Positions 43,252-52,292 are shown, numbered from the stretch's first letter. The stretch: 64,000 bases of DNA from Candidatus Delongbacteria bacterium (GCA_020634015.1 JACKCN010000008.1:119888-183887), one strand, 5' to 3'. Numbers and translations: made by a program. Notes: generated by a model not told the origin, from the sequence alone.

Positions 43252-44463
43252 TCAGGCCCGGGGCGCACGACGGGAGTAACTGCCCGGCAGGGCGGCGTAG
43301 AGGGCGGCCGCCTTGACCAGGTGATCCTTCCAGGTGATTTCATTGGGGGCGTGGGCCTGCTCCTCGGCGCCGGGGCCGAAGCCGATGCAGGGAATGCCGA
43401 AACGGCCCATGATGGCCACGCCATTGGTGGAGAAGGTCCACTTGTCCACCGTGGGCTCGCTGCCGAAGAGGCCGCGATATCCTTCGACCAGCGCCTGTGT
43501 CACAGGATGGTCTTCGTCGATCAGCCAGGTGGGAAAGTAGGCCTCGGTCGGATAGACCAGACCGGTCCAGGAGGCGCGCGCGTAGTCGTACATCTCGACA
43601 ATGGCCCCGGCGGCCTGCACGGCGGGCAGGGCCTGGATCTCGGCGATGGCCGACTCGGCAGTTTCGCCCACGGTCAGGCGGCGGTCCACGGAAATCCAGC
43701 AGCCGTCGGCCACCGCACAGCGAGAGGGCGAGGTGAAGAAGATCTCGGACACCGTGAGCGTGCCCTTGCCCAGAAAGTCGTGATCGGCCAGGCGCGTGTT
43801 CAGTTCTTCCAGTTCGCCCAGGATGTGACCCATGGCGTAGATCGCGTTCTTGCCGCGCTCCGGCGCGCTGCCATGGGCGCTGACCCCGCGGGTTGTCACG
43901 CGGATTTCCATCCGCCCGCGCTGGCCGCGGTAGATCCGGCAGGAAGTGGGTTCGGTGGAGACCACGAATTCCGGCCTGAGGCCGTGTTCCTTGATCAGAT
44001 ACTGCCAGCAGAGACCGTCGCAGTCTTCTTCCTGCACGGTGGCGGTCATCAGCACGGTGCAGTCGGCGGCCAGATCCAGCTCCTTGATCAGTTTGCCCGC
44101 ATAGACCATCGCGGCCATGCCGCCTTCCTGGTCACTGGCTCCGCGGCCACCGATGACCTGTTCGTCTTCCATGCCCTGATGAGGGTCAAAGGTCCAGTTG
44201 GCACGGTTGCCCACACCCACCGTGTCGATGTGCGCGTCAAAGGCGATCACGCGCGGACCGTTGCCGATGCGTCCGATCAGGTTGCCCATGCCGTCGATCT
44301 CGGTGGAATCGAAACCCACCTTCTCCATTTCCCGCTGGATCAGCTTGATCACGGGCTCCTCGAATGTGCTTTCGCTGGGCAGGGCGATCATCGCGCGCAG
44401 AAAGGCGCTCATTTCCGCCTTGCTGGCTTCGGCGGCGGACAGGATCTGGGCGGGGGTCTTCAT
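43252..44463 (-). CDS. ygeY: YgeY-family selenium metabolism-linked hydrolase
   Basis: 403 aa, M20 metallopeptidase/deacylase fold. Metal ligands in DAHIDTVG, GRGASDQEGGMAAM and VQEEDCDGLCWQ; dimerisation region GVSAHGSAPERGKNAIY; C-terminal GFGPGAEEQAHAPNE with the last metal His. Named for its association with selenium-dependent hydroxylases; probably hydrolyses an amide intermediate in purine ring breakdown. AGGA precedes ATG 44463. Confidence 0.94.
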   Translation of the reverse strand: MKTPAQILSAAEASKAEMSAFLRAMIALPSESTFEEPVIKLIQREMEKVGFDSTEIDGMGNLIGRIGNGPRVIAFDAHIDTVGVGNRANWTFDPHQGMEDEQVIGGRGASDQEGGMAAMVYAGKLIKELDLAADCTVLMTATVQEEDCDGLCWQYLIKEHGLRPEFVVSTEPTSCRIYRGQRGRMEIRVTTRGVSAHGSAPERGKNAIYAMGHILGELEELNTRLADHDFLGKGTLTVSEIFFTSPSRCAVADGCWISVDRRLTVGETAESAIAEIQALPAVQAAGAIVEMYDYARASWTGLVYPTEAYFPTWLIDEDHPVTQALVEGYRGLFGSEPTVDKWTFSTNGVAIMGRFGIPCIGFGPGAEEQAHAPNEITWKDHLVKAAALYAALPGSYSRRAPRA

Positions 44464-44528
44464 GGAGTGTCCTGGGTTCGTGTTGAATGTGTGATCCATC
44501 TCAAGTCGATTGCGCGGTCCCGCCGCGT

Positions 44529-45845
44529 TCAGGTCAGCGCGGCCATGCGCTGCCAGAGGTCGGCGGCCCGGGTGCGCGCGTCCTTCAGAATGGCCGTTTC
44601 ATCCAGCTCGGTGACGTGTCCATCGCGAATCCGGAAGCGGCCATCGCAATACACATCGCTGGGTTTTTCCAGCCCGAAGAGCAGGTGCGCGGACAGGTTC
44701 TGCGGAAGGACGGGCGTGCGCTCACGGTAGTCGTGAAACACGAGGTCCGCGGGTTGTCCCGGCTCGATGCGGCCGATTTCACGACCGAAGATCCGGGAGG
44801 CGATCAGTGGATTGTTCTGGAACAGCAGGCGCAGATAGTCCACCGAGGGAGTGCCAGGTGTGCGCACGGCCGAGGCGATCAGCGTGCCTTCCTTGGCTTC
44901 GGCCAGCATGTTGGCCTGCATGCCATCGGTGCCCAGACCGGTCAGGCAGGTGTTGAAGGCCAGATTGCCCAGCGAGCCCACGCGATTGTTGGCGTTGGAG
45001 CCGGGATTGTGCACCAGGCAGCACTTGCGCTGCTCGAGCAATTGCAGCTCATCGCGACGCAGGTGCAGACCGTGGATCACAAGAGCATGTTCGTCCAGCA
45101 GGCCGAAGGCATCCAGGCGCGCCACCACACCCGGCTGCTTGCGCTTGTAGGCATCCGTCTGATCGGCCAGATCTTCCGCAAGATGAATGTGTATCCCGGG
45201 TGTGTTGGCCTTGCGACGCAGGCGTGCCGCATCGGCCAGAGTGCTGTCGTCAAGCGTGAAGGAGGCGTGCAGTCCCAGCAGGCTGGCATGCCGCGCGTGT
45301 CCGCGCTTTGCCGTATCCAGATTCTCCTTGAGTGACTCGGTCGCGACCTTGGTGCCATTGCGGTCGCTCAGTTCGAAGGCGGTCGCCACCCGGGGCCCCA
45401 CCTCGTCGGCGATCTGCTGGAGCCGTGTGAGCGAGCCCGTGATCCAGGATGGACTGGAATGATGATCGATGACCGTGGTCACGCCCCAACGCAGACATTC
45501 CAGCAGGCCCGCCCGGAAGGATGCGCTCACGGAAGGTTCGTCGAGGGCACGATCCAGTTTCCACCAGACCCGTTCAAGGATTTCGGTGAAGTTTCTGGGC
45601 GTGTTCGCGGGAGCAGGCATTCCCAGTGCCAGGGTGGAGTACAGATGGGTATGGGCGTTGATCAGACCGGGCAGTACGGTGCGGCCCTGCATGTCCAGGG
45701 AGCTGTCGGCGGCGGGAGGTCTGTCGCTGTTCGTTCCCAGAGCCGCGACCAGACCGTCATCCACAAGGATCCAGCCTTCGGGGATCAGCTCCTGTTCGGA
45801 GCCGGGGCGAATGATGCGCAATCCGCTGAGCAGCAACGAGGCCAT
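44529..45845 (-). CDS. ssnA: Putative aminohydrolase SsnA
   Basis: 438 aa amidohydrolase: INAHTHLYSTLALGMPAP (H-x-H), WGVTTVIDHHSSP, IHIHLAEDLADQ, VHNPGSNANNRVG and LGTDGMQANMLAEAKEGT are the metal and substrate loops. SsnA opens the E. coli urate/selenium cluster and is thought to deaminate or hydrolyse a pathway intermediate. First gene of the operon; AAGGAG precedes ATG 45845. Transcription starts in the 234-base gap to the SulP gene. Confidence 0.92.
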   Translation of the reverse strand: MASLLLSGLRIIRPGSEQELIPEGWILVDDGLVAALGTNSDRPPAADSSLDMQGRTVLPGLINAHTHLYSTLALGMPAPANTPRNFTEILERVWWKLDRALDEPSVSASFRAGLLECLRWGVTTVIDHHSSPSWITGSLTRLQQIADEVGPRVATAFELSDRNGTKVATESLKENLDTAKRGHARHASLLGLHASFTLDDSTLADAARLRRKANTPGIHIHLAEDLADQTDAYKRKQPGVVARLDAFGLLDEHALVIHGLHLRRDELQLLEQRKCCLVHNPGSNANNRVGSLGNLAFNTCLTGLGTDGMQANMLAEAKEGTLIASAVRTPGTPSVDYLRLLFQNNPLIASRIFGREIGRIEPGQPADLVFHDYRERTPVLPQNLSAHLLFGLEKPSDVYCDGRFRIRDGHVTELDETAILKDARTRAADLWQRMAALT

Positions 45846-45972
45846 GGGCGCTCCTTGTGGTCCGCGCCGGGCGTGAAGTGAGTTCAGGCGGGTGCGGGCC
45901 ATTGTGTTCCGGGGGGAGGCGGGTGGCCCCGGGGGATTCGGGGGGCCGTGTCATACCACGTCCGTTGGCAGG

Positions 45973-45991
45973 AGGTTCACGCAGGGAACCT
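45973..45991. promoter_or_regulatory. Inverted repeat upstream of the purine operon
   Basis: AGGTTC - ACGCAGG - GAACCT, perfect 6-bp half-sites with a 7-base spacer, about 130 bases upstream of ssnA. Possible operator for the operon. No nearby regulator gene. Confidence 0.3.
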
Positions 45992-46079
45992 GACTGGTGA
46001 CCATGGCGGGGCCCGCTAGCCGCGCCGGGCACGGAAGGTATGGAACAGCCTCCCCGCATTCAAGCTGCGGGATTGTTGC

Positions 46080-47813
46080 TCAGCTTGTCTGCTCGCGTGC
46101 TGATTCCTCTCGCGTGACGTGGGCCAGGGCTTCTTCCAGGCTGCCCCAGCAGCGCTGTTCGAGCAACTCGTCGAAGTGGCCTGAACTGGCCAGGGCGTTG
46201 GTGCAGGCCGTATTCAGTTCCGCCAGCAGAAGGGTGACTCCCGCATTGCGCGCGTCGCGCATCAGGCGCCTCAGAACGGCCACCCCGCTGCCGTCCAGCA
46301 ACAGCACGTTGTTCATGCGCAGCACCAGCCAGCGTGTGCCACGGTGCATGCTGCGGATTTCGCTCTCGAAACGCCCTGCCGCACCAAAGAAGAATGCACC
46401 GTGCACCTCGAAGACCTGGGTGCTGGGTGGAATGCTCAGCTGGCTGAGGGCGTCGGGACGATCGTAATAGGTGGCGTGGCCACCGTCGGCCTTCATCGCC
46501 AGCAGAGGACGGACCTCACTGGCTTCGGCCATCCGGCTCATGAAGAGGAACGAGGCCAGCACCATCGAGACCTGCAGTGCGACACCCACGCCCATCACCA
46601 CGGTCAGGCCGAAGGTCAGCAGCAGGACCGCCCGATCGTGGGCTTCGGAGTTGAGCAGTTGCCGGAAGTCATGGACATCGCTCAGGTTCCAGGCCAACTG
46701 GATCAGCAGTCCGGCCAGGGCGGGCACGGGAATTCTGCCGGCAAGGGGAATCAGCAGCAGGCCCGCGGGCACCAGAATCAGCACCTGGAGGATTCCGGCC
46801 AACGGACTGCGGGCGCCCAGTCGCACATTCAATCCCGTGCGCCGGATCAGGCCGGCGACAGGCAGGGCCGCCAGCATGCCGGAAGCCAGATTCGCCAGAC
46901 CGTGTGCCACCAGCTCGGTGCTGTCGTGGCTGCGCCCGCCAATCCTTCCGTCGGCCACCACGGCCGAGAGCAGGGCTTCCAGGCCGGCCAGCAGGGCAAT
47001 TCCCAGAGCCGGCAGGAAGAGCGCACCCAGGATTGCCGGATCGCGAATCAGGCTGGGCGCTTCGAAGCGGATCGACGGGGGACCGGAAAACAACCCGGCC
47101 AGCGTGAGTTCAGGTGTGGGCAGCAGGGTGTTGAGAAAGGCCAGCACACAGACCGCCAGCAGGCCACCGGGCAGCCAGGGCCAGCGCCGGGGGATGGTCT
47201 GGTAGCTGATGGCCGTGATTGCCGCCATCAGAATCGCGAACAGGGAAGGTGTATCCCAGTTGTGCACCAGGGACTGGAAGGAGTGGAGCAGCGTGCCCGC
47301 CGTGGGTTCGGCATCCAGTCCCAGAGCCGGAGAAATCTGTGAGGCCAGCAGACACAGGGCCAGACCCGAGGACAGGCCGACGATCACGGGGTGAGGCACA
47401 TACTGCAGCCAGCGCCCGAGATCCGTGGCGCCCAGCACCAGCAGCATCACGCCGGCCAGCACGGTGGCTGTCGCCAGACCGGACACGCCCCACTGCTGCA
47501 CGACGGGACCGGCGATCACGATGAAGGCCGCCACCGGACCGCCGATCTGGACGCGGCTGCCGCCAAAGAGCGAAATCAGCAGGCCACCCAGAATGGCTGC
47601 CAGCATTCCGTAGGCGGGGGGCAGGCCGCAGGCCATCGATACGCCCAGGGCCAATGGAATGGCCACCAGACCCTGGATCAGTCCGGCCTTCAGGTCCAGC
47701 AGGAAGGCCTGTCGCCCATAGGCCCTGAAGGAGGAGAACACCTTGGGCTGAAAGCGCTGAGGACGCTCCGGCCCCCCGGACGCTGGCCTGGACGTTGCGG
47801 TACTGGCAACCAT
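46080..47813 (-). CDS. SulP-family anion transporter with STAS domain
   Basis: 577 aa. Transmembrane core with DLKAGLIQGLVAIPLALGVSMACGLPPAYGMLAAILGGLLISLFGGSRVQIGGPVAAF in the first three helices and NLASGMLAALPVAGLIRRTGLNVR further on, about 11-12 helices, then a C-terminal cytoplasmic STAS domain (VFEVHGAFFFGAAGRFESEI, NVLLLDGSGVAVLRRLM). Substrates in the family include sulfate, bicarbonate and dicarboxylates; an oxyanion or purine-derived anion is possible given the neighbours (inference). ATG 47813 has GGGAG ahead. Confidence 0.92.
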   Translation of the reverse strand: MVASTATSRPASGGPERPQRFQPKVFSSFRAYGRQAFLLDLKAGLIQGLVAIPLALGVSMACGLPPAYGMLAAILGGLLISLFGGSRVQIGGPVAAFIVIAGPVVQQWGVSGLATATVLAGVMLLVLGATDLGRWLQYVPHPVIVGLSSGLALCLLASQISPALGLDAEPTAGTLLHSFQSLVHNWDTPSLFAILMAAITAISYQTIPRRWPWLPGGLLAVCVLAFLNTLLPTPELTLAGLFSGPPSIRFEAPSLIRDPAILGALFLPALGIALLAGLEALLSAVVADGRIGGRSHDSTELVAHGLANLASGMLAALPVAGLIRRTGLNVRLGARSPLAGILQVLILVPAGLLLIPLAGRIPVPALAGLLIQLAWNLSDVHDFRQLLNSEAHDRAVLLLTFGLTVVMGVGVALQVSMVLASFLFMSRMAEASEVRPLLAMKADGGHATYYDRPDALSQLSIPPSTQVFEVHGAFFFGAAGRFESEIRSMHRGTRWLVLRMNNVLLLDGSGVAVLRRLMRDARNAGVTLLLAELNTACTNALASSGHFDELLEQRCWGSLEEALAHVTREESAREQTS

Positions 47814-47949
47814 GTGGTTGGCTCCCGGAGATGACCTGATGGGATTGTTATGCTGCGACGGGCGAATATACCTCTCGCACGAAGGAAAACGGATCGGGGT
47901 GCTGGCACTCCTTGCCGACGCGCGAACACTTACCATAAAGGAGGTCGTC

Positions 47950-48507
47950 ATGGTGCTTGCCGCCATCCGGGGGGAACTGACCCGCTATCGGCAGCTGGGA
48001 GAAGCCGCCATCTCGCGCACCAGCGATCAGGGGCTTCATGCGACGCTCGGTACGGAGCTGAACTCGATCGCGGTGCTGGTGCGGCACATCGGAGGCAACC
48101 TGCGGTCACGCTTCACGGATTTCCTGGTCAGCGATGGGGAGAAGGAGTGGCGGGACCGTGAGGGCGAATTCGACGCCTCCGCACGATCGCGCGCCGAACT
48201 GCTTGAGGACTGGACCCGTGGATGGGACTGCCTCGAGAAGGCGCTTGGCGAACTGGATGAGCACTCTCTGGGGCGAACGGTACGAATCCGTGGAGTGGAG
48301 CTGTCGGTGATCGACGCACTGGAACGGTCCCTGGCCCATCTTGCCTACCATGTGGGGCAGATCGTTCTGCTGGCGCGCTGGCAGGCAGGCACCGACTGGC
48401 AGTCCCTGAGCATCCCCCGGGGAGGTACCGCAGCTTACAACATGAATCCGGACAAGGAACGCCAAACAATGCATGGCCAGAGCAAAACGAGTGGTCGGCA
48501 AAGCTGA
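47950..48507 (+). CDS. DinB-like protein, DUF1572 family
   Basis: 185 aa, four-helix bundle of the DinB/YfiT superfamily. Putative metal His residues in VLVRHIGGNLRSRF and LAHLAYHVGQIVLLARW. DUF1572 members are thought to be thiol-transferase-like enzymes; function here unknown. AAAGGAGGT before ATG 47950 is near ideal. Divergent from the SulP gene. Confidence 0.88.
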   Translation: MVLAAIRGELTRYRQLGEAAISRTSDQGLHATLGTELNSIAVLVRHIGGNLRSRFTDFLVSDGEKEWRDREGEFDASARSRAELLEDWTRGWDCLEKALGELDEHSLGRTVRIRGVELSVIDALERSLAHLAYHVGQIVLLARWQAGTDWQSLSIPRGGTAAYNMNPDKERQTMHGQSKTSGRQS

Positions 48508-48838
48508 TGAATCGTTCGCTGACGCCGGTGTCTCCTCTGCAAGAAGTTGTTCAAGAGTGGTCACTCGCTGCCGGATGTCGTCCTCATTTTTGACGCCGCC
48601 TGCATGTCAACGGAAGTTCCTGAGATGCTGGCGTGGGCAAGAATTCAGGGATTTTTCCACCAAGTCAAACAATATCAAAGCTATAGATGGCATTGTGATC
48701 GCGATCACAAGCCTTCTGGCACATGAGTTGCTATTCTCTCGACTGCTGCAGGACGGGTTCCTTGCTGCGGCAACGGGTGCAAACCCGACGAGTTCGGTCC
48801 TTCTGATCAACCTGCATAGAAAAAAACTGGAGACACAC
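48508..48838. other. Regulatory region ahead of the secreted-protein array
   Basis: 331 bases without a gene. It holds the CRP-type palindrome, a TATTCT -10 candidate (48732-48737) and, in the leader, a small hairpin CGGGT-GCAA-ACCCG (about 48775-48788). The ribosome-binding site GGAGA precedes ATG 48839. Confidence 0.4.
48694..48709 (+). promoter_or_regulatory. CRP/FNR-family binding site
   Basis: TGTGATCGCGATCACA, a perfect 16-bp palindrome that matches the CRP consensus TGTGA-N6-TCACA exactly. Its centre is about 42 bases upstream of the start point predicted from TATTCT at 48732-48737, the spacing of class II activation. Confidence 0.6.
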
Positions 48839-49531
48839 ATGAAGAAGCTGATTCTTTCTGCTGCTTGCCTGGGCCTGGCCGCCACCGCGATGGCCGAGTA
48901 CCAGATCGACTTCGATCCCACCATGATGCCCGCCGGCCATGGCTATCCCAGCTGCGTTGCCAACATTGGCTTCGTCGCCCCCGGCACCGCCTATGATGCC
49001 GTGATGTCCGGACCCTCCGGTTTCCCCGAGATGTATCATGCCGTGTGGACCAACGACGGTCAGGTGTTCAGCCCGACCCCCATCAACTCCATCGACATGT
49101 CCTTTGATTGCAACGGCCAGATGGTGACCTACAGCGTGCCCTTCCAGCCGTTCAGCACCTTCTACCTGCCCGGCCCCGCCAATCCCCCCGCCGGCCCGAC
49201 CGACTTCGGCGTTGACATGAGCGGTGATTGCAACGGTGGTGGCACCATCGGTACCGAAGACCTGCCCGTCGCCTTCGACCTGGGCAATGCCTTCCCGAAC
49301 CCCTTCAACCCCAGCACCACGATCAGCTTCGCCCTGCCGACCGCTGAGCTCGTGAAGCTGAACATCTTCAACATCACCGGTCAGAAGGTTGCCACCCTGG
49401 CCAACGAGATGATGGTTCGCGGCACCCACGAAGTGACCTTCGATGCCTCCGCCCTGAGCAGCGGCGTGTACATGTACACCATCGAAGCCGGCAACTTCAC
49501 CGCCACCAAGAAGATGGTCCTGGTGAAGTAA
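48839..49531 (+). CDS. AEYQID-family secreted protein, copy 1
   Basis: 230 aa. Signal peptide MKKLILSAACLGLAATAMA, then EYQIDFDPTMMPAGHGYPSC. Middle part: GPSGFPEMYHAVWTNDGQ, SIDMSFDCNGQ, FYLPGPANPPAGPTDFGVD. C-terminal ~80 residues are a type A sorting domain (AFPNPFNPSTTISFALPTAE, NITGQKVATL, DASALSSGVYMYTIEAG, KKMVLVK), expected to direct export through a Por/type IX-like system and then be cleaved or anchored. Function of the N-terminal domain unknown. First of the array, behind the CRP-type site; ended by a UUCG terminator. Confidence 0.9.
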   Translation: MKKLILSAACLGLAATAMAEYQIDFDPTMMPAGHGYPSCVANIGFVAPGTAYDAVMSGPSGFPEMYHAVWTNDGQVFSPTPINSIDMSFDCNGQMVTYSVPFQPFSTFYLPGPANPPAGPTDFGVDMSGDCNGGGTIGTEDLPVAFDLGNAFPNPFNPSTTISFALPTAELVKLNIFNITGQKVATLANEMMVRGTHEVTFDASALSSGVYMYTIEAGNFTATKKMVLVK

Positions 49532-49554
49532 TTCACCCGATCCTGCATTCTTCG

Positions 49555-49590
49555 AGCGGCCCGTCTTCGGACGGGCCGCTTTCGTTTTTC
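49555..49590 (+). terminator. UUCG-loop terminator of copy 1
   Basis: AGCGGCCCGTC / GACGGGCCGCT with a TTCG tetraloop, then TTCGTTTTTC. Confidence 0.88.
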
Positions 49591-49928
49591 CAGGTGTGAA
49601 CCGAAGCTCACACCCCGCCTGTGACTCGCGGGTTACTCATGGTGTGGCGATCGGGCGATTTTGCACGCAAAGCCAAAGGCATCCGTCCTGTTCCTGGGGG
49701 GATGCAAGCTCCCAGCGGAATGACTTTTTGATGCAAGCCATTGATATTGAACCAATTGGAAGATGTCGTGGGTTGGAGGGGCGAGTTGCACGCAAGATCG
49801 GTGCGGTCTGGCACATGGATTGCAATGTCTTCATCAGTCGCACGCTGACGCGACATCGACAGAACATTCACAACTGCAGTATTACCCGAGTCGATCCAAA
49901 CACTGAGTCGACACACAAGGAGGAAGTG
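49591..49928. other. Gap before the 230-aa secreted protein
   Basis: No gene seen. It contains ACGCAAAGCC (49656-49665), which by chance resembles a piece of cyclic-di-GMP riboswitches, and a GAGTCGATC/GAGTCGAC repeat before the ribosome-binding site AAGGAGGAAG. An unstructured, AT-richer leader of unknown regulation. Confidence 0.3.
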
Positions 49929-50621
49929 ATGAAGAAAGCTCTTGTTCTGACCCTGACCGGCATCCTGGCCGTCGCCGCGTTCGCCACCGAGTCCGATCCG
50001 TCCAACACCGTCGGTTTCATCAACCAGACCGTCGGTACCGGTTTCAGCACCTTCGCCGCCTGCCCCGTGGGCACCGCCGCTGGCGTGGCCGCTGGCGACT
50101 ACATCGGTGGACAGGGAACCGCCGGCGACGTGATCTACGAGCGTTCCGGTGCCGCCTGGGTGGCCTACGCCTGGTCCGCCGCCTGGACCGGCCTGACCTT
50201 CACCTACAACAACGCCTACCTGTATCGCAACAACAGCGGCAGCGCCCAGAGCCTGGTCATTGCCGGTGACGTGATCGCCGAAGGCACCAACCTGACCATG
50301 CGCAACTTCACGACCGGTTTCAATGGTTTCGGCAACCCCCTGCCCATGAACGTGGACCTGGACTCCGACGACCTGACCCTGGCCGCTGACGGCTTCAGCG
50401 CCGGCGACATCATCTACGCCCACAACGGAACCGCCTGGGTGGCCTTCACCTACAACGGAACCACCTACGGTCTGGACCTGCTGGCCGGTGAGTCCTATCT
50501 GGTCAAGATCAACAGCGCCGCCTTCACCTGGGATTACACCGTTGGTGCCGCCCCCGCCGCCGTGCAGGCTCCCGCCACCCGCAAGGTGTCCAAGACCCAG
50601 ACGATCAGCGCCCTGAACTAA
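49929..50621 (+). CDS. Secreted protein of unknown function inserted in the array
   Basis: 230 aa with signal peptide MKKALVLTLTGILAVAAFA. The mature protein is beta-rich and lacks the AEYQID domain and the sorting domain: SNTVGFINQTVGTGFSTFAACPVG, two similar blocks GDVIYERSGAAWVAYAW and GDIIYAHNGTAWVAFTYNG that look like an internal duplication, and a basic tail KVSKTQTISALN. It separates copies 1 and 2 of the array. Not recognised; secretion by the Sec system only, unless a cryptic signal exists. Confidence 0.8.
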   Translation: MKKALVLTLTGILAVAAFATESDPSNTVGFINQTVGTGFSTFAACPVGTAAGVAAGDYIGGQGTAGDVIYERSGAAWVAYAWSAAWTGLTFTYNNAYLYRNNSGSAQSLVIAGDVIAEGTNLTMRNFTTGFNGFGNPLPMNVDLDSDDLTLAADGFSAGDIIYAHNGTAWVAFTYNGTTYGLDLLAGESYLVKINSAAFTWDYTVGAAPAAVQAPATRKVSKTQTISALN

Positions 50622-50661
50622 GGTCAGCGTACCTGTCAACAGCCAAACAACGGAGACTACA

Positions 50662-51351
50662 ATGAAGAAAATGATCCTTTCCGCCGCTGTTCTGGGCCTG
50701 GCCGCCACCGCGATGGCCGAGTACCAGATCGACTTCGATCCCACCATGCTGCCCGTCGGCCATGGCTATCCCAGCTGCGTTGCCAACATTGGCTTCGTCG
50801 CCCCCGGCACCGCCTATGATGCCGTGATGTCCGGACCCTCCGGTTTCCCCGAGATGTATCATGCCGTGTGGACCAACGACGGTCAGGTGTTCAGCCCGAC
50901 CCCCATCAACTCCATCGACATGTCCTTTGATTGCAACGGCCAGATGGTGACCTACAGTGTGCCCTTCCAGCCGTTCAGCACCTTCTACCTGCCCGGCCCC
51001 GCCAATCCCCCGGCCGGCCCGACCGACTTCGGCGTTGACATGAGCGGCAGCTGCGAAGGTATCGTCACCGATACCGAAGACCTGCCCGTCGCTTTCGACC
51101 TGGGCAATGCCTTCCCGAACCCCTTCAACCCCAGCACCACGATCAGCTTCGCCCTGCCGACCGCTGAGCTCGTGAAGCTGAACATCTTCAACATCACCGG
51201 TCAGAAGGTTGCCACCCTGGCCAACGAGATGATGGTTCGCGGCACCCACGAAGTGACCTTCGATGCCTCCGCCCTGAGCAGCGGCGTGTACATGTACACC
51301 ATCGAAGCCGGCGACTTCACCGCCACCAAGAAGATGGTCCTGGTGAAGTAA
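50662..51351 (+). CDS. AEYQID-family secreted protein, copy 2 (near-identical to copy 1)
   Basis: 229 aa. Signal MKKMILSAAVLGLAATAMA. Protein and DNA are almost identical to copy 1; the differences cluster in the stretch after FGVDMSG (SCEGIVTDTEDLPV against DCNGGGTIGTEDLPV) and the first codons. Even the terminator is copied. Such identity across a ~690-base gene with silent sites also preserved indicates a recent duplication or gene conversion. Type A sorting domain present. Confidence 0.9.
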   Translation: MKKMILSAAVLGLAATAMAEYQIDFDPTMLPVGHGYPSCVANIGFVAPGTAYDAVMSGPSGFPEMYHAVWTNDGQVFSPTPINSIDMSFDCNGQMVTYSVPFQPFSTFYLPGPANPPAGPTDFGVDMSGSCEGIVTDTEDLPVAFDLGNAFPNPFNPSTTISFALPTAELVKLNIFNITGQKVATLANEMMVRGTHEVTFDASALSSGVYMYTIEAGDFTATKKMVLVK

Positions 51352-51374
51352 TTCACCCGAACCCGTATTCTGCG

Positions 51375-51410
51375 AGCGGCCCGTCTTCGGACGGGCCGCT
51401 TTTGTTTTTG
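51375..51410 (+). terminator. UUCG-loop terminator of copy 2
   Basis: Same hairpin as after copy 1 (AGCGGCCCGTC / GACGGGCCGCT, TTCG loop), then TTTGTTTTTG. Confidence 0.88.
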
Positions 51411-51552
51411 CCTGCGGCGATCCGACAAGCGATGTTGTACTTCGTTCAAACGGTTCATGCGCCACTCCTGCGAGCGAGACGATCATTCCCCTTGTGTTGC
51501 GTTCTGACCGGAAGTCCCCTTCTTGTCCATGCATCGGTCCTGGAGGTTCACC

Positions 51553-52236
51553 ATGATGACACGCTTCCTTTCCGCCGCCGTTCTGGGCCTGGCCGCCACC
51601 GCGATGGCCGAGTACCAGATCGATTTCGATCCCACCATGCTGCCCGCCGGCCATGGTGAGCCCTCCTGCGTGGCCCACATCGGCTTCGTGGCCCCCGGCA
51701 CCGCCTACAACGCCGTGATGTCCGGCCCCTCCGGCTTCCCCGAGATGTACCATGCCGTGTGGACCAACGACGGCCAGATCTTCAGCCCGACCCCGATCAA
51801 CTCCATTGACTTGTTCTTCTATTGCAGTGGCCAGAGGACCTTCAGCGTGGCCTTCGCCCCGTTCAGCACCTTCTACCTGCCTGGGCCTGCCAACCCGCCT
51901 GCCGGTCCGACCAACTTCGGCGTCGATGTCGGTAATTGCGATATGGGAATCATCAGCGTTGATGACCTGCCCGTGGTCTTCGAGCTTGCGGAGCCTTTCC
52001 CCAATCCATTCAATCCCAGCAGCACGATCAGCTTCGCCCTGCCGACGGCTGAGCTCGTGAAGCTGAACATCTTCAACATCACCGGTCAGAAGGTTGCCAC
52101 CCTGGCCAACGAGATGATGGTTCGCGGCACCCACGAAGTGACCTTCGATGCCTTCGCCCTTAGCAGCGGGGTGTACATGGTCACCATCGAAGCCGGCAAC
52201 TTCACGGCCACCAGGAAGATGGTCCTGATGAAGTGA
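51553..52236 (+). CDS. AEYQID-family secreted protein, copy 3
   Basis: 227 aa. Starts at ATG 51553 after TGGAGGT. First ~95 residues and last ~75 are close to copies 1 and 2 at DNA level, but the middle (SIDLFFYCSGQRTFSVAFAP, NFGVDVGNCDMGIISVDDLPVVFELAEPF) is diverged, the pattern left by gene conversion at both ends. Type A sorting domain ends RKMVLMK. Confidence 0.9.
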   Translation: MMTRFLSAAVLGLAATAMAEYQIDFDPTMLPAGHGEPSCVAHIGFVAPGTAYNAVMSGPSGFPEMYHAVWTNDGQIFSPTPINSIDLFFYCSGQRTFSVAFAPFSTFYLPGPANPPAGPTNFGVDVGNCDMGIISVDDLPVVFELAEPFPNPFNPSSTISFALPTAELVKLNIFNITGQKVATLANEMMVRGTHEVTFDAFALSSGVYMVTIEAGNFTATRKMVLMK

Positions 52237-52259
52237 TTCACCCGGACCAGTGTTCTGCG

Positions 52260-52292
52260 AGCGGTCCGTCTTTGGACGAGCCGCTTTTCATT
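52260..52292 (+). terminator. Degenerate copy of the array terminator
   Basis: GCGGTCCGTC / GACGAGCCGC with TTTG loop, then TTTTCATTT. Two mismatches relative to the first two copies; probably still active. Confidence 0.6.

Noticed and set aside
49591..49740. Possible cyclic-di-GMP riboswitch (ACGCAAAGCC)
   Set aside because: Only this 10-base word matches. The GGGCAAACC element, paired stems and the 3' pseudoknot segment of the class are absent.
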